A DNA stretch of 33,735 bases from Bacteroidales bacterium (lineage in GTDB: Bacteria > Bacteroidota > Bacteroidia > Bacteroidales > UBA4417): positions 1 through 33,735 of the forward strand of contig JADJHD010000052.1 of the NCBI GenBank assembly GCA_016707705.1, in the 5' to 3' direction. A program made the translations under genes and the position numbers. Of this stretch, positions 9,229 to 17,458 are shown one piece after another. Each line of letters begins with the position of its first letter. The first letter of the stretch is position 1. The notes under the pieces are model-generated. The model was not told the DNA's origin, ran no database searches, and saw only the letters and a program-made list of their open reading frames with translations.

Positions 9229-9531
9229 ATGATGAATGGCTTAAAAAACATCTGCGCATTACTTGCTTTAGTGATCTCACTATTAGTGAGTCTCGACGAT
9301 AGTTTAGCGCTTATGATTCATTCTCAGGAAAATGTATCAGCTTTACAATCAGATTGTTCTCGACTTTCGCATAGTCATAATCAGGTTCCTGATCATTTTG
9401 TTCAAAAATCGACACATCAGGAATCGCCTAGGCTTGACGGCATGGTAAATTCATGTTCATTGGGAAATGATCCGATGAATAATTCCTGCTTTATTGCCTC
9501 TATATGGCAACCTCCCAAAAGTAACTGCTAG
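9229..9531 (+). CDS. Small secreted His-containing protein ending in IWQPP motif
   Basis: 100 residues with an N-terminal hydrophobic segment (ICALLALVISLLVSL) acting as a signal or anchor. The mature part contains scattered His and Cys (SHSHNQVPDH, DC, SC, NSC) and ends CFIASIWQPPKSNC. The IWQPP ending resembles the small Bacteroidetes proteins (DUF6660-like) encoded just before heavy-metal efflux genes. The next gene is a cation diffusion facilitator, which fits a metal-related role. It lacks the clustered Cys motif that I associate with that group, so it is a divergent member at best. ATG 9229 and ATG 9232 are both possible starts. Confidence 0.5.
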   Translation: MMNGLKNICALLALVISLLVSLDDSLALMIHSQENVSALQSDCSRLSHSHNQVPDHFVQKSTHQESPRLDGMVNSCSLGNDPMNNSCFIASIWQPPKSNC

Positions 9532-9564
9532 CTCCGGGGATCAGAAGTTCATGATTTTGAAGCT

Positions 9565-9588
9565 GATGTTCTAATTCATTAGAGCATC
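9565..9588 (+). promoter_or_regulatory. 11-bp inverted repeat before the cation transporter
   Basis: Arms GATGTTCTAAT and ATTAGAGCATC are separated by two bases with one G-T mismatch. It lies 139 bp upstream of the transporter start, in the gap after the small protein. There is no T-run, so it is not an obvious terminator. It may be an operator or a leader hairpin. Confidence 0.35.
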
Positions 9589-9726
9589 GCTCCATCTGGC
9601 ACATGATAACCCTGGAAAACTTCGAAGAAGAAGTTCATTCTAATGGGTTCACACAAATTCTCTGAACCTCATTCGGGATATACTTCCTGAATTCAAGTAT
9701 CATATAGCAGTTAACATGATTGAACA

Positions 9727-10581
9727 ATGATCAAAGAAAAAATGAGAGTGGCTGGCATCTCTGTATTTGCAGACATATTCCTGACAGGTTTTAAACTTGT
9801 CGTCGGATTAATGACAGGAAGTCTTGGAATCCTTTCGGAAGCCCTTCATTCAGGGCTGGATATGGTAGCAGCTGTCATTACCTATTTTTCTGTCAGGATC
9901 TCTGATAAGCCCGCGGACAGGAAGCATCCCTATGGTCATGGAAAAATCGAAAACTTTTCAGCATTAGTAGAAACATTGCTTCTGATAATTACCTGCTTCT
10001 GGATTATTTATGAAGCGATTGAACGACTTGCAACCGGAAATACACATATTGAGGTTACCTATTGGAGTTATATTGTGGTGGTAACTTCTATCATTATAGA
10101 TATCTCCAGATCACGAGCGCTTTATAAGGTGGCCAAAAAGTATAACAGTCAGGCTCTGGAGGCAGATGCACTTCATTTCTCAACAGATATCTGGAGCTCT
10201 GTAGTCGTATTAATCGGATTGATTTGCGCCAACTTTGGAATATTCGCAGCAGATTCCATTGCAGCACTTGGTGTGGCTATCATAGTTCTCAGTGTATCCT
10301 ATAAGCTGGGAGAAAAAGCGGTAAATGCTTTACTTGACAGCAGCCCTGATGCCTTAAGTGAAGAAATCACCTCTCTCATTCAATCCATTCCTGAAGTTAA
10401 ATCATTTCATGACCTGAAAGTGCGCATATCAGGAGCTGATACGTTCATTAACCTGACGATCCACCTGGAAACAGGTTTAAGTATCTCTGAAGCACATGAA
10501 ATTTCACACATGGTAGAACAAAAAATCTGTTCAAGAATCACCCGCTGTGAAGTCCAGATTCACTATGAACCTAACCACTAA
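9727..10581 (+). CDS. Cation diffusion facilitator family transporter
   Basis: 284 residues, the usual length for the family. There are six predicted membrane segments and a C-terminal cytoplasmic domain from about 205. The metal-binding positions in TM2 and TM5 read H41-x3-D45 and H150-x3-D154, a His/Asp arrangement typical of zinc-type members. The loop DRKHPYGHGK (64-73) is the conserved family motif. These proteins export divalent cations (Zn, Fe, Co or Cd) from the cytoplasm in exchange for protons. Metal specificity cannot be read beyond the likely zinc preference. It follows the IWQPP protein and precedes a cytochrome b561, and iron or zinc homeostasis could tie it to the heme-rich neighbourhood. 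Confidence 0.93.
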   Translation: MIKEKMRVAGISVFADIFLTGFKLVVGLMTGSLGILSEALHSGLDMVAAVITYFSVRISDKPADRKHPYGHGKIENFSALVETLLLIITCFWIIYEAIERLATGNTHIEVTYWSYIVVVTSIIIDISRSRALYKVAKKYNSQALEADALHFSTDIWSSVVVLIGLICANFGIFAADSIAALGVAIIVLSVSYKLGEKAVNALLDSSPDALSEEITSLIQSIPEVKSFHDLKVRISGADTFINLTIHLETGLSISEAHEISHMVEQKICSRITRCEVQIHYEPNH

Positions 10582-10617
10582 TTACTCAACAATTACGAAC
10601 TAAAAAAATCAAAACTT

Positions 10618-11355
10618 ATGAAAACCTATATCTGGAGCCTTCCAACAAGGCTTTTTCACTGGCTGATTGTTATTGGACTCATCACCGCCTATATATTAGG
10701 TGAAGAAGAAGGCTTACTGAACCTCCATACATCATTTGGTTATTTCGTTGGGATCCTTATCCTTTTCAGACTCGCCTGGGGAATTATCGGACCAAAATAC
10801 TCCAGATTCAGTGATTTTAAAATTGGATTTAATAACCTGAAGAAGTTTGCCACGCAAATGAATCAATCCAAATCGGAGCATCCAGGCCATAACCCCGCTG
10901 CAGCCTTGATCATGCTGGGGATTATCCTGACGACAACATTACTTGTAATATCAGGTATCCTGCTTCTGTCTTCAAAAGGAGAAGGTTTCTTTGCTTTCCT
11001 GAAACCTGGTATGAGCACTGACTTCCTTGAAGAGACACATGAAATCATGGTAAATATATTAATTACCCTCGTCATAATCCATCTCATTGGAAACATCGTG
11101 GATTTCATATTTAACAGGAAAATGGGAACATTAAAATCCATTTTTACAGGCTATAAAAACACCGATAAGGAAGGGATACGGACAAATACCTTCCAGGTTG
11201 TAATTGCAGCTTTATTCATCCTTTCCGCCATGGCTGTTATTCCATATACGCTATCCAATCAGAAAATCAGTGCTAATTCTGAGAATTCAGAAGGGATTGA
11301 AAGTAATGGACAGGAATCAGAAGAATCAGAAGAATCAGAAGGTGATGATGATTAA
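10618..11355 (+). CDS. Cytochrome b561 domain membrane protein
   Basis: 245 residues with an N-terminal YIWSLPTRLFHWLIV, typical of bacterial cytochrome b561/Ni-Fe hydrogenase b-type subunits. Candidate heme ligands are H14, H37, H141 and H155 in membrane segments. The conserved loop motif HPGHNPAAA lies at 88-96. A fifth hydrophobic segment (about 192-210) and an unusual acidic Glu/Ser/Asp tail (about 223-245) follow. It begins 36 nt after the transporter stop. It probably exchanges electrons between quinol and a periplasmic cytochrome; the partner is not identified. The acidic tail could bind metal or a basic cytochrome, which is inference. Confidence 0.88.
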   Translation: MKTYIWSLPTRLFHWLIVIGLITAYILGEEEGLLNLHTSFGYFVGILILFRLAWGIIGPKYSRFSDFKIGFNNLKKFATQMNQSKSEHPGHNPAAALIMLGIILTTTLLVISGILLLSSKGEGFFAFLKPGMSTDFLEETHEIMVNILITLVIIHLIGNIVDFIFNRKMGTLKSIFTGYKNTDKEGIRTNTFQVVIAALFILSAMAVIPYTLSNQKISANSENSEGIESNGQESEESEESEGDDD

Positions 11356-11400
11356 ACCGGACGTAGATTATTAACTGCTTCTTCCGGAAATCTAAACTTT

Positions 11401-11523
11401 GAGCCTGTTTCAAAGGGTATACATTGTTCTTCTCATACAACAATGAAGGTAATAATCGGCAGGATGAGTTTCATACACTGGTCCTAATCTGTAATCATTT
11501 TTTTTACCCTTTGAAACAAGCTC
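11401..11523. repeat. Short element with 19-bp terminal inverted repeats (MITE-like)
   Basis: GAGCCTGTTTCAAAGGGTA at 11401-11419 is the reverse complement of 11505-11523 with one mismatch. The 123-bp unit has no coding capacity. It holds an inner hairpin (CATTGTT 11422-11428 / AACAATG 11439-11445) and an oligo-T run before the right arm. The ends recall the GAG-CTGT-TCAAA termini of some insertion sequences. No target duplication is visible. Confidence 0.55.
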
Positions 11524-11602
11524 TTACTCATAAACATTAAAACGTATAATGCTGATATACTGACTATTAAAGTACATATATTAATATCTACATATTTCTA
11601 AG

Positions 11603-11610
11603 TATCTTTG
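11603..11610 (+). promoter_or_regulatory. Bacteroidetes -7 promoter element
   Basis: TATCTTTG fits the TAnnTTTG -7 consensus and lies 37 bp before the lipoprotein ATG at 11648. I do not see a good TTTG -33 partner, so only half of the promoter is supported. Confidence 0.4.
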
Positions 11611-11647
11611 CATTTGGGTTCCTAATTACTAATTAAATACGCAAATC

Positions 11648-12391
11648 ATGAGATTATCTACATTAATTTCTCTAGTCTTCTTGCTTATCAGCTCGTGCAA
11701 CCAGGGGCAGGATTCAAAAAAAAATGCCCTTCCGTCGGATATCCATGAAGTAACCGTTAAGGAAGTTCTTCAAACCAGTAGTTACAGTTATTTAAAGGTA
11801 ATTGAGAGTGGTTCTGAATTTTGGATTGCGCTTCCAAAGCAAGATATTTCAGTGGGTAAAACCTATTATTACAAGAATGGCTTCAAATTGACAGAATTCG
11901 AGAGCAAGGAACTGAACAGGAAATTTGAGGTTATTTATTTTGTAGAATCTATCAGCAGTTCACCGGACCTGCTTGCGAAGGACACTCTGCAGATTCCTTC
12001 CAACTCATACCATCATGTGAAAGATACTTCCATTATCAAAGAGTACAGCGCAAAGGTGAAGGTTGAAAAAGAAGAAATAGCACCGGAGGTTAACACAACC
12101 GGCCTCACAATTGCGGAGATCTTTGCCTCTAAAAATAAATATGAAGGCAAGAATGTCCGTATCAAAGGAAAAGTCACAAAGTACAATCCAAAGATCATGG
12201 GCTCCAACTGGATTCATTTACAGGATGGAACTGAATTTAATGGCAAGTTTGATCTCACTGCTACCACTGCTCTTGAATTCCAGGTAGGAACTACCGTCTT
12301 CCTTGAAGGAACCATTCGTCTCAATAAAGATTTCGGTTACGGGTATTCATATGAAGTCCTGCTTGAGAATGCCAGCATTGTTGGAGAATAA
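11648..12391 (+). CDS. Lipoprotein with SH3-like (NrfJ-related) and OB-fold domains
   Basis: 247 residues. The lipobox LISSC places the lipidated cysteine at residue 17. A first domain (about 34-100) contains QTSSYSYLKVIESGSEFWIA, the signature of the SH3-like/NrfJ-related domain found near nitrite reductase and other cytochrome c genes. A second domain (about 148-246) contains EGKNVRIKGKVTKYNP and NWIHLQDGT, typical of a small OB-fold. It starts a new transcription unit behind a -7 element, followed by a TPR lipoprotein and CcsBA. A role in cytochrome assembly or respiration is inferred from context. Confidence 0.75.
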   Translation: MRLSTLISLVFLLISSCNQGQDSKKNALPSDIHEVTVKEVLQTSSYSYLKVIESGSEFWIALPKQDISVGKTYYYKNGFKLTEFESKELNRKFEVIYFVESISSSPDLLAKDTLQIPSNSYHHVKDTSIIKEYSAKVKVEKEEIAPEVNTTGLTIAEIFASKNKYEGKNVRIKGKVTKYNPKIMGSNWIHLQDGTEFNGKFDLTATTALEFQVGTTVFLEGTIRLNKDFGYGYSYEVLLENASIVGE

Positions 12392-12443
12392 GTAAAATCT
12401 CCGCAATACCTTAACATTTCCATTTTCAAACCACAACTATATC

Positions 12444-13037
12444 ATGAAGAAAATAGCTTTTTATTTCCTTTTATTGAATCTGTCTATCAGCATTGCTGCC
12501 TGCAATCAGTCAAACCAGGAATCCGGCAATGAAAAGGAAATCTCTATGCCTGTTACAAAAAACCAACCCGTTCTTAACGGAGATCCTGCTATCTATGAGT
12601 TCTCCCTGAAAACTGATTCTTTAAATACTGAATTAAGGCTTCAATTAGCAGCCCTCTATTATTCTGCAAAGATGTTTGATAAAGCCTTATACCATAACCA
12701 GATTGTTAACAAAATCAATCCCAGCAATATGGCTGCAATTTTTAACCTTGGGAATATTCATTACGACCTTGGCGAGAATGAAAAGGCCATTGACTATTAT
12801 GAAAAATTCCTGGCGTTTGACAAAACCAATTGCAATGTAAGATGTGACCTGGCAACCTGTTATATGCGAATGAAAAACAACCAAAAGGCTATAGCACTGC
12901 TCCGGGAGAATGTCAGGATTGATGAAAAGCATCCGCAAACTCATTATAATCTTTCAGTAATACTAAACCTGGAAGGAATGACTTCGGAATCACAAAAGGA
13001 GTTAGATCTATTTAATATGCTCACTGGCAATAAGTAA
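12444..13037 (+). CDS. TPR-repeat lipoprotein
   Basis: 197 residues with lipobox IAAC (Cys20). At least three tetratricopeptide units are visible: around 50-80 (QLAALYYSAKMFDKALYHNQ), 85-115 (FNLGNIHYDLGENEKAIDYY) and 118-150 (DLATCYMRMKNNQKAIALL). It lies between the SH3/OB lipoprotein and CcsBA. TPR proteins such as NrfG and CcmI help present apocytochromes for heme attachment, so a helper role for CcsBA is plausible but not shown. Intergenic gaps of about 50 nt on each side suggest one operon. Confidence 0.8.
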   Translation: MKKIAFYFLLLNLSISIAACNQSNQESGNEKEISMPVTKNQPVLNGDPAIYEFSLKTDSLNTELRLQLAALYYSAKMFDKALYHNQIVNKINPSNMAAIFNLGNIHYDLGENEKAIDYYEKFLAFDKTNCNVRCDLATCYMRMKNNQKAIALLRENVRIDEKHPQTHYNLSVILNLEGMTSESQKELDLFNMLTGNK

Positions 13038-13084
13038 CAGTTTAACAAGACGTTTCAACCTGACTTATCCTCTAAAATCCTCAA

Positions 13085-16000
13085 ATGAAATTCATACTTA
13101 GTAAGCTATTCGATTCAAGGACTACAATCATCCTACTCATCCTACTGATTATTTCTCTCGCAACAGCAACCTTTATCGAAAATTCTTTTGATACTGCCAC
13201 AGCTATGCACTGGGTTTACCGGGCTAAATGGTTTGAATTAATCTTCTTGCTGTTAATTATCAATTTACTTGGTCATATCAATCAATACAAATTATTGAGC
13301 AGGAAAAAATGGTCGGGGTTCACTTTCCATATGGCTTTTGTTGTCATTATTATTGGTGCAGGGGTTACTCGATATTTCGGTTTCGAAGGAAGTATGCATA
13401 TTCGAGAAGGACAATCAACCAATATAATGCAAAGCAGAGAACCTGTTTTGTTTATTTCAATTCCAGGTAATACTAAGGAAACAGAGATCCCTTACGAGTT
13501 TAAAACATTACAGCATAAACCATTGCATATTAAATCCAGTCCAGGGGATTCCACCAAATATGTTCTTACTGTCATAGATCAGATTGACCATGCAATTCAG
13601 GAAATTCATCCTACGGTTTCTGGTGGCAAAGAAATCATTTCCCTGCAGCTTAGTAACAGCGATGGACAGAAGGAGTTAATGATCGAATCCGGAAACTTTC
13701 AGTCTATAGGTCCATACTCAATTGGTTTTAACTGTAAATCGCCAACGACTTTTGCCATTACATCAGCAAATAATCGGGCAAGTTTCATTTCTTCGGAAGA
13801 GGTTCTCATGGCGAATACCTCAATGCACACTGAGGATACAATTGAGGCAAAAGAAACTGCTATTGCTCAGTTGGATAAATTATACGGCTTCAAAGGGAAT
13901 GTCCTTCAAATTGATTCCATTTACAGCAACGCCCGGCTTAAATGGGTGAGTTCAGGTGAGCAAAGCACTGGTTCAGATATTGTGTTGCTTCAATTAAAAA
14001 TCAATGACATCGAACATGAAATAGCTGTGAGTGGTGGAGAAGGACAACTTATAAGCACTCAGACTTTTTTTGTGGATACCCATGAATTGCAGATCGGGAT
14101 AGGTCAAAAAGCCATAAAGCTCCCCTTCTCCCTCTACCTAAAGAAATTCGAGCTTGAACATTATCCAGGCTCCAGGAGTCCGTCATCATATGCAAGTGAG
14201 GTGCTGCTGATTGATGATAGAAAACAATTAAAAGAAGAACATCGGATTTTTATGAATAATGTGCTGGATTATAATCAGTATCGATTTTTCCAGACATCCT
14301 ACGACCAGGATGAAAAAGGCACTTTGTTAACTGTAAGCCATGATTTCTATGGAACACTGATTACATACGCCGGTTATGCTTTATTGATCCTGGGATTTGT
14401 ACTTACACTGTTTAACCGGAATTCAAGATTTTATTTTCTGGCAAAGAGAATACTGGAATTGCAGATTGAGCGAAAAAGCGTAAAGGGGTTGATTATTTTG
14501 CTATTGGTTGGACTTAATCAATTTGGATTTGGAAACAACCCTCAGCCTGGTCCTGTAGAAAAAAATCATGCCCAACAATTTGGTGAATTAATGACTCAGA
14601 CCTTTGATGGTCGATTTGAACCCATTAATACATTAGCCTATGATGTAATGCATAAAATAGCACGAAAGGATGCATTCCATGTAGATGCAAAAGGTGATTT
14701 GAATGCAATGCAGGTTTTTATGGATATTATACTTTTCCCTGACTTCTGGAAAGATCAGAAAATTATCTATGTCAGAGAAAAATCAGTATGGAAAGTATTG
14801 GGCATTGATAATAAATACGCCAGTTATGAAGATTTTTTTGATCAGGGGAATTATAAATTACAGGCTTTTATAGATGAAGCTTTCAGGAAAAAGCAATCAG
14901 AACAGAATACCTTCGACAAGGAAATCATCAAGGTAGATGAAAGAGTGAATATTTATTCCATGCTGACGAGGGGAAGCCTTCTGAACATCTTTCCGGATGC
15001 GGCAGATAACACTAAAAAATGGATCAACCCCACAGATAAAGCTTCATTGATTACACCGGGTCCATCGGTTTCATTTATCAATGAAGATCTTCACCTGGAC
15101 ATGTTTAATTACAGAAGTCTTTCTATTGCCTATTTTTCCTCGGTACTTTCCTCTTTGCAGACTGGTGATTATTCGATTCCTGGTAAACTATTGAATTATA
15201 TCAAGGCAATCCAGGTTCAAACGGCCAGTCCTGAAATCGTTATTTCCACTTCAAAAATTAAGGCTGAGGTACTTTATAATGAATTGCAGGTATTCATCTT
15301 TCTCAGGAATTTTTATGGAGGCATCAGTATAATCCTGCTTTTGCTTTCTTTTATTGAAAGCATCAAATCCAGAAAAAGCCCGCTGATCACATGGCCATTA
15401 AATATCCTTACAGTTTTGCTGGCCCTGGGTTTCATTTACCACACCTTTGGAATGGCTATGAGATGGTACCTTTCAGGACACGCACCCTGGAGCAATGGCT
15501 ATGAATCCCTGATATTAGTGGCCTGGGGTTCTTTACTGGCAGGTTTTGCCTTCATGCGTTATTCGAAGATAACCCTTGCCGCCACGAGTCTGCTGGCTTT
15601 CTTTGTCCTTATGACTGCAAGCCACAGCAGTTATGATCCACAACTGACCAACCTTCAGCCTGTGCTTAAATCATACTGGCTTATTATTCATGTTGCAACG
15701 CTTACCATTAGTTATGGGTTCCTTGGACTCGGGTTTATCCTAGGCATCATCAATTTGTTTATACTCCTATTCAGGAATGTAAGGAATAAGTCCCGCCTCG
15801 ACAGCATCATACATGAATTGACAAGTATCAATGAGATGAATTTAACCATTGGAATCGTTCTTGCTACGGTTGGCACCTTCCTCGGCGGTATCTGGGCAAA
15901 TGAATCCTGGGGGCGCTATTGGGGTTGGGATGCCAAAGAAACATGGGCACTCATCATCGTCCTAGTATATACACTCATACTGCATTTAAGGTTTATACCA

Positions 16001-16243
16001 AAACTTAGCGGTGTTTTTGTTTTTAACACAGCCGCTGTTCTTGGATTTGGCAGTGTGCTGATGACATTCATCGGGGTGAATTACTATTTCACAAAAGGTT
16101 TACATAGCTATGGTGCAGGAGATACACCTGTATTTCCGGTCTGGGCCTGGCTAATGATCCTCTGCCTGCTGCTGCTCATGGTTTTTGCCTACATAAAAAG
16201 CGTCGCAATAAACAAGGAAGATCCAAACAGGAGAACCCTTTGA
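13085..16243 (+). CDS. ccsBA: Fused ResB-CcsA cytochrome c synthase (system II)
   Basis: 1,052 residues. The N-terminal ResB/CcsB half has membrane segments near 11-30 and 50-66, HMAFVVIIIGAGVTRYFGF near 82, and a long periplasmic region closed by a segment near 430-446. The C-terminal CcsA half begins near 740 and carries the periplasmic histidine motif WYLSGHAPWSNGYES and the WWD heme-handling motif WGRYWGWDAKETWA near 940-955. The fused protein exports heme and attaches it to CxxCH apocytochromes outside the inner membrane. The length and the fusion are typical of Bacteroidetes and Epsilonproteobacteria. It closes the unit begun by the SH3/OB and TPR lipoproteins. With over 100 CxxCH sites encoded in this window, its presence is functionally coherent. 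Confidence 0.95.
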   Translation: MKFILSKLFDSRTTIILLILLIISLATATFIENSFDTATAMHWVYRAKWFELIFLLLIINLLGHINQYKLLSRKKWSGFTFHMAFVVIIIGAGVTRYFGFEGSMHIREGQSTNIMQSREPVLFISIPGNTKETEIPYEFKTLQHKPLHIKSSPGDSTKYVLTVIDQIDHAIQEIHPTVSGGKEIISLQLSNSDGQKELMIESGNFQSIGPYSIGFNCKSPTTFAITSANNRASFISSEEVLMANTSMHTEDTIEAKETAIAQLDKLYGFKGNVLQIDSIYSNARLKWVSSGEQSTGSDIVLLQLKINDIEHEIAVSGGEGQLISTQTFFVDTHELQIGIGQKAIKLPFSLYLKKFELEHYPGSRSPSSYASEVLLIDDRKQLKEEHRIFMNNVLDYNQYRFFQTSYDQDEKGTLLTVSHDFYGTLITYAGYALLILGFVLTLFNRNSRFYFLAKRILELQIERKSVKGLIILLLVGLNQFGFGNNPQPGPVEKNHAQQFGELMTQTFDGRFEPINTLAYDVMHKIARKDAFHVDAKGDLNAMQVFMDIILFPDFWKDQKIIYVREKSVWKVLGIDNKYASYEDFFDQGNYKLQAFIDEAFRKKQSEQNTFDKEIIKVDERVNIYSMLTRGSLLNIFPDAADNTKKWINPTDKASLITPGPSVSFINEDLHLDMFNYRSLSIAYFSSVLSSLQTGDYSIPGKLLNYIKAIQVQTASPEIVISTSKIKAEVLYNELQVFIFLRNFYGGISIILLLLSFIESIKSRKSPLITWPLNILTVLLALGFIYHTFGMAMRWYLSGHAPWSNGYESLILVAWGSLLAGFAFMRYSKITLAATSLLAFFVLMTASHSSYDPQLTNLQPVLKSYWLIIHVATLTISYGFLGLGFILGIINLFILLFRNVRNKSRLDSIIHELTSINEMNLTIGIVLATVGTFLGGIWANESWGRYWGWDAKETWALIIVLVYTLILHLRFIPKLSGVFVFNTAAVLGFGSVLMTFIGVNYYFTKGLHSYGAGDTPVFPVWAWLMILCLLLLMVFAYIKSVAINKEDPNRRTL

Positions 16244-16352
16244 TATCCAACGGGCATTTGAGGTCAAACTTAAGTCAGGTAAAGAAATATTCGTATTGCA
16301 TAGTATTGTTAATCAGAATAATATAATGCACATACTTTAATACTTTACAACA

Positions 16353-16368
16353 TAGCATGAAATTTGCT
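16353..16368 (+). promoter_or_regulatory. Candidate sigma-54 promoter of the NHL-cytochrome-kinase operon
   Basis: TAGCATGAAATTTGCT fits TGGCAYRNNNNTTGCW with correct spacing and a perfect TTTGC at -12; the first G of the -24 GG is A. It ends 55 bp before the ATG at 16424. The operon encodes a sigma-54 activator, so self-activation is plausible. Confidence 0.45.
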
Positions 16369-16423
16369 TTAAGAACTGATTCCAGAAATAGAACGGTATG
16401 ATTTCCATTAGTCTCAAGGTTGT

Positions 16424-17458
16424 ATGTTAAAAACTGACTCGAACATGGTGAGGTATAGTATCATTCTCATATTTATGGGAATTTTAGTCACATCTCCTGT
16501 AATGGCACAGTACCAGGACAGTGTCAATCGAGTAATCCAAAATAAAATGCCTCAGATTGTATGGGTAAAAACATGGCCGGGAGGGAATAAAAGTCGACAG
16601 CATTCAAGTCTGAAGGAGAGAATTAATTCAGTAGTATTTGGAATCAAAAACGCTGTATTATCAACACCTGTAGCAGTATTAGCCAATTCTCCTGATGATT
16701 TTCTTGTACTTGACCAGGGAAATGAAGCAATGTTCCATGTTGAAGAGGAAATGGGGCAAATCCCCCAACCGTTTCTTAAAAAGGATCATGATTTGACATC
16801 CCTGGTTGGATTTTGCCAGGGCCCGGGTCAAACCATACTTATCACAAATTCGAAGACCGGTAAAATATTGATCTATAATAAGAAAGAAAGCCGGCTACAC
16901 ATCCTGAATGATACCCTTTCTCTTGACCAGCCCACTGGTATTGCCTATTCCGCGGAACTCAGGGAGATATGGATACTTGAAACCAAATCACATTGTATCA
17001 GTATTCTCGATGAAGAGGGAAAATTGAAAAGAAAGATAGGCGAACGAGGAACAGGCAAGGGGCAGTTCAATTATCCAACTCATATCTGGATTGACAAAAG
17101 CCAGAAAGTATATGTATCTGATGCTATGAATTTTAGGATCCAGGTATTAAATTCTGCCGGTGAGGTTATTTCCAGCTTTGGAGAAACAGGTGATGCCACA
17201 GGATACCTCGCAAGGCCGAAAGGTGTTGCTACAGATTCTTATGGAAATATTTACATTGTAGATGCATTGTTTCACGCAGTCCAGGTATTTGACCTTCATG
17301 GAACATTCTTATACTCATTTGGCATACAAGGCCATCAGGATAATGAATTTTGGTTACCCTCAGGGATTTACATTGACGATAATAATTTCATCTACATTGC
17401 AGATACCTACAATTCAAGGGTACAGGTTTTTCAACTCACCAATACTACTCTCAAATGA
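16424..17458 (+). CDS. Exported NHL-repeat six-bladed beta-propeller protein
   Basis: 344 residues with a signal peptide (IILIFMGILVTSPVMA). ATG 16424 is preferred over ATG 16445 because AAGG lies just upstream. From about 95 the sequence shows successive NHL-type blades. The clearest are GQFNYPTHIWIDKSQKVYVS, YLARPKGVATDSYGNIYIVD and FWLPSGIYIDDNNFIYIADT. These folds bind proteins or other ligands in the periplasm or at the surface. The stop overlaps the next start by four bases (ATGA), so it is translationally coupled to the cytochrome. A second NHL protein sits at the same relative position in the porin cluster (23219). The exact role is unknown. Confidence 0.88.
   Translation: MLKTDSNMVRYSIILIFMGILVTSPVMAQYQDSVNRVIQNKMPQIVWVKTWPGGNKSRQHSSLKERINSVVFGIKNAVLSTPVAVLANSPDDFLVLDQGNEAMFHVEEEMGQIPQPFLKKDHDLTSLVGFCQGPGQTILITNSKTGKILIYNKKESRLHILNDTLSLDQPTGIAYSAELREIWILETKSHCISILDEEGKLKRKIGERGTGKGQFNYPTHIWIDKSQKVYVSDAMNFRIQVLNSAGEVISSFGETGDATGYLARPKGVATDSYGNIYIVDALFHAVQVFDLHGTFLYSFGIQGHQDNEFWLPSGIYIDDNNFIYIADTYNSRVQVFQLTNTTLK

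Noticed and set aside
9597..9612. Sigma-54 -24 element TGGCAC before the cation transporter
   Set aside because: The -12 position reads AACC with no TTGC-like sequence at the right spacing.
16252..16259. GGGCATTT as an activator half-site upstream of the kinase operon
   Set aside because: Only eight bases match one of the dyads at 22230-22268 and there is no second arm.
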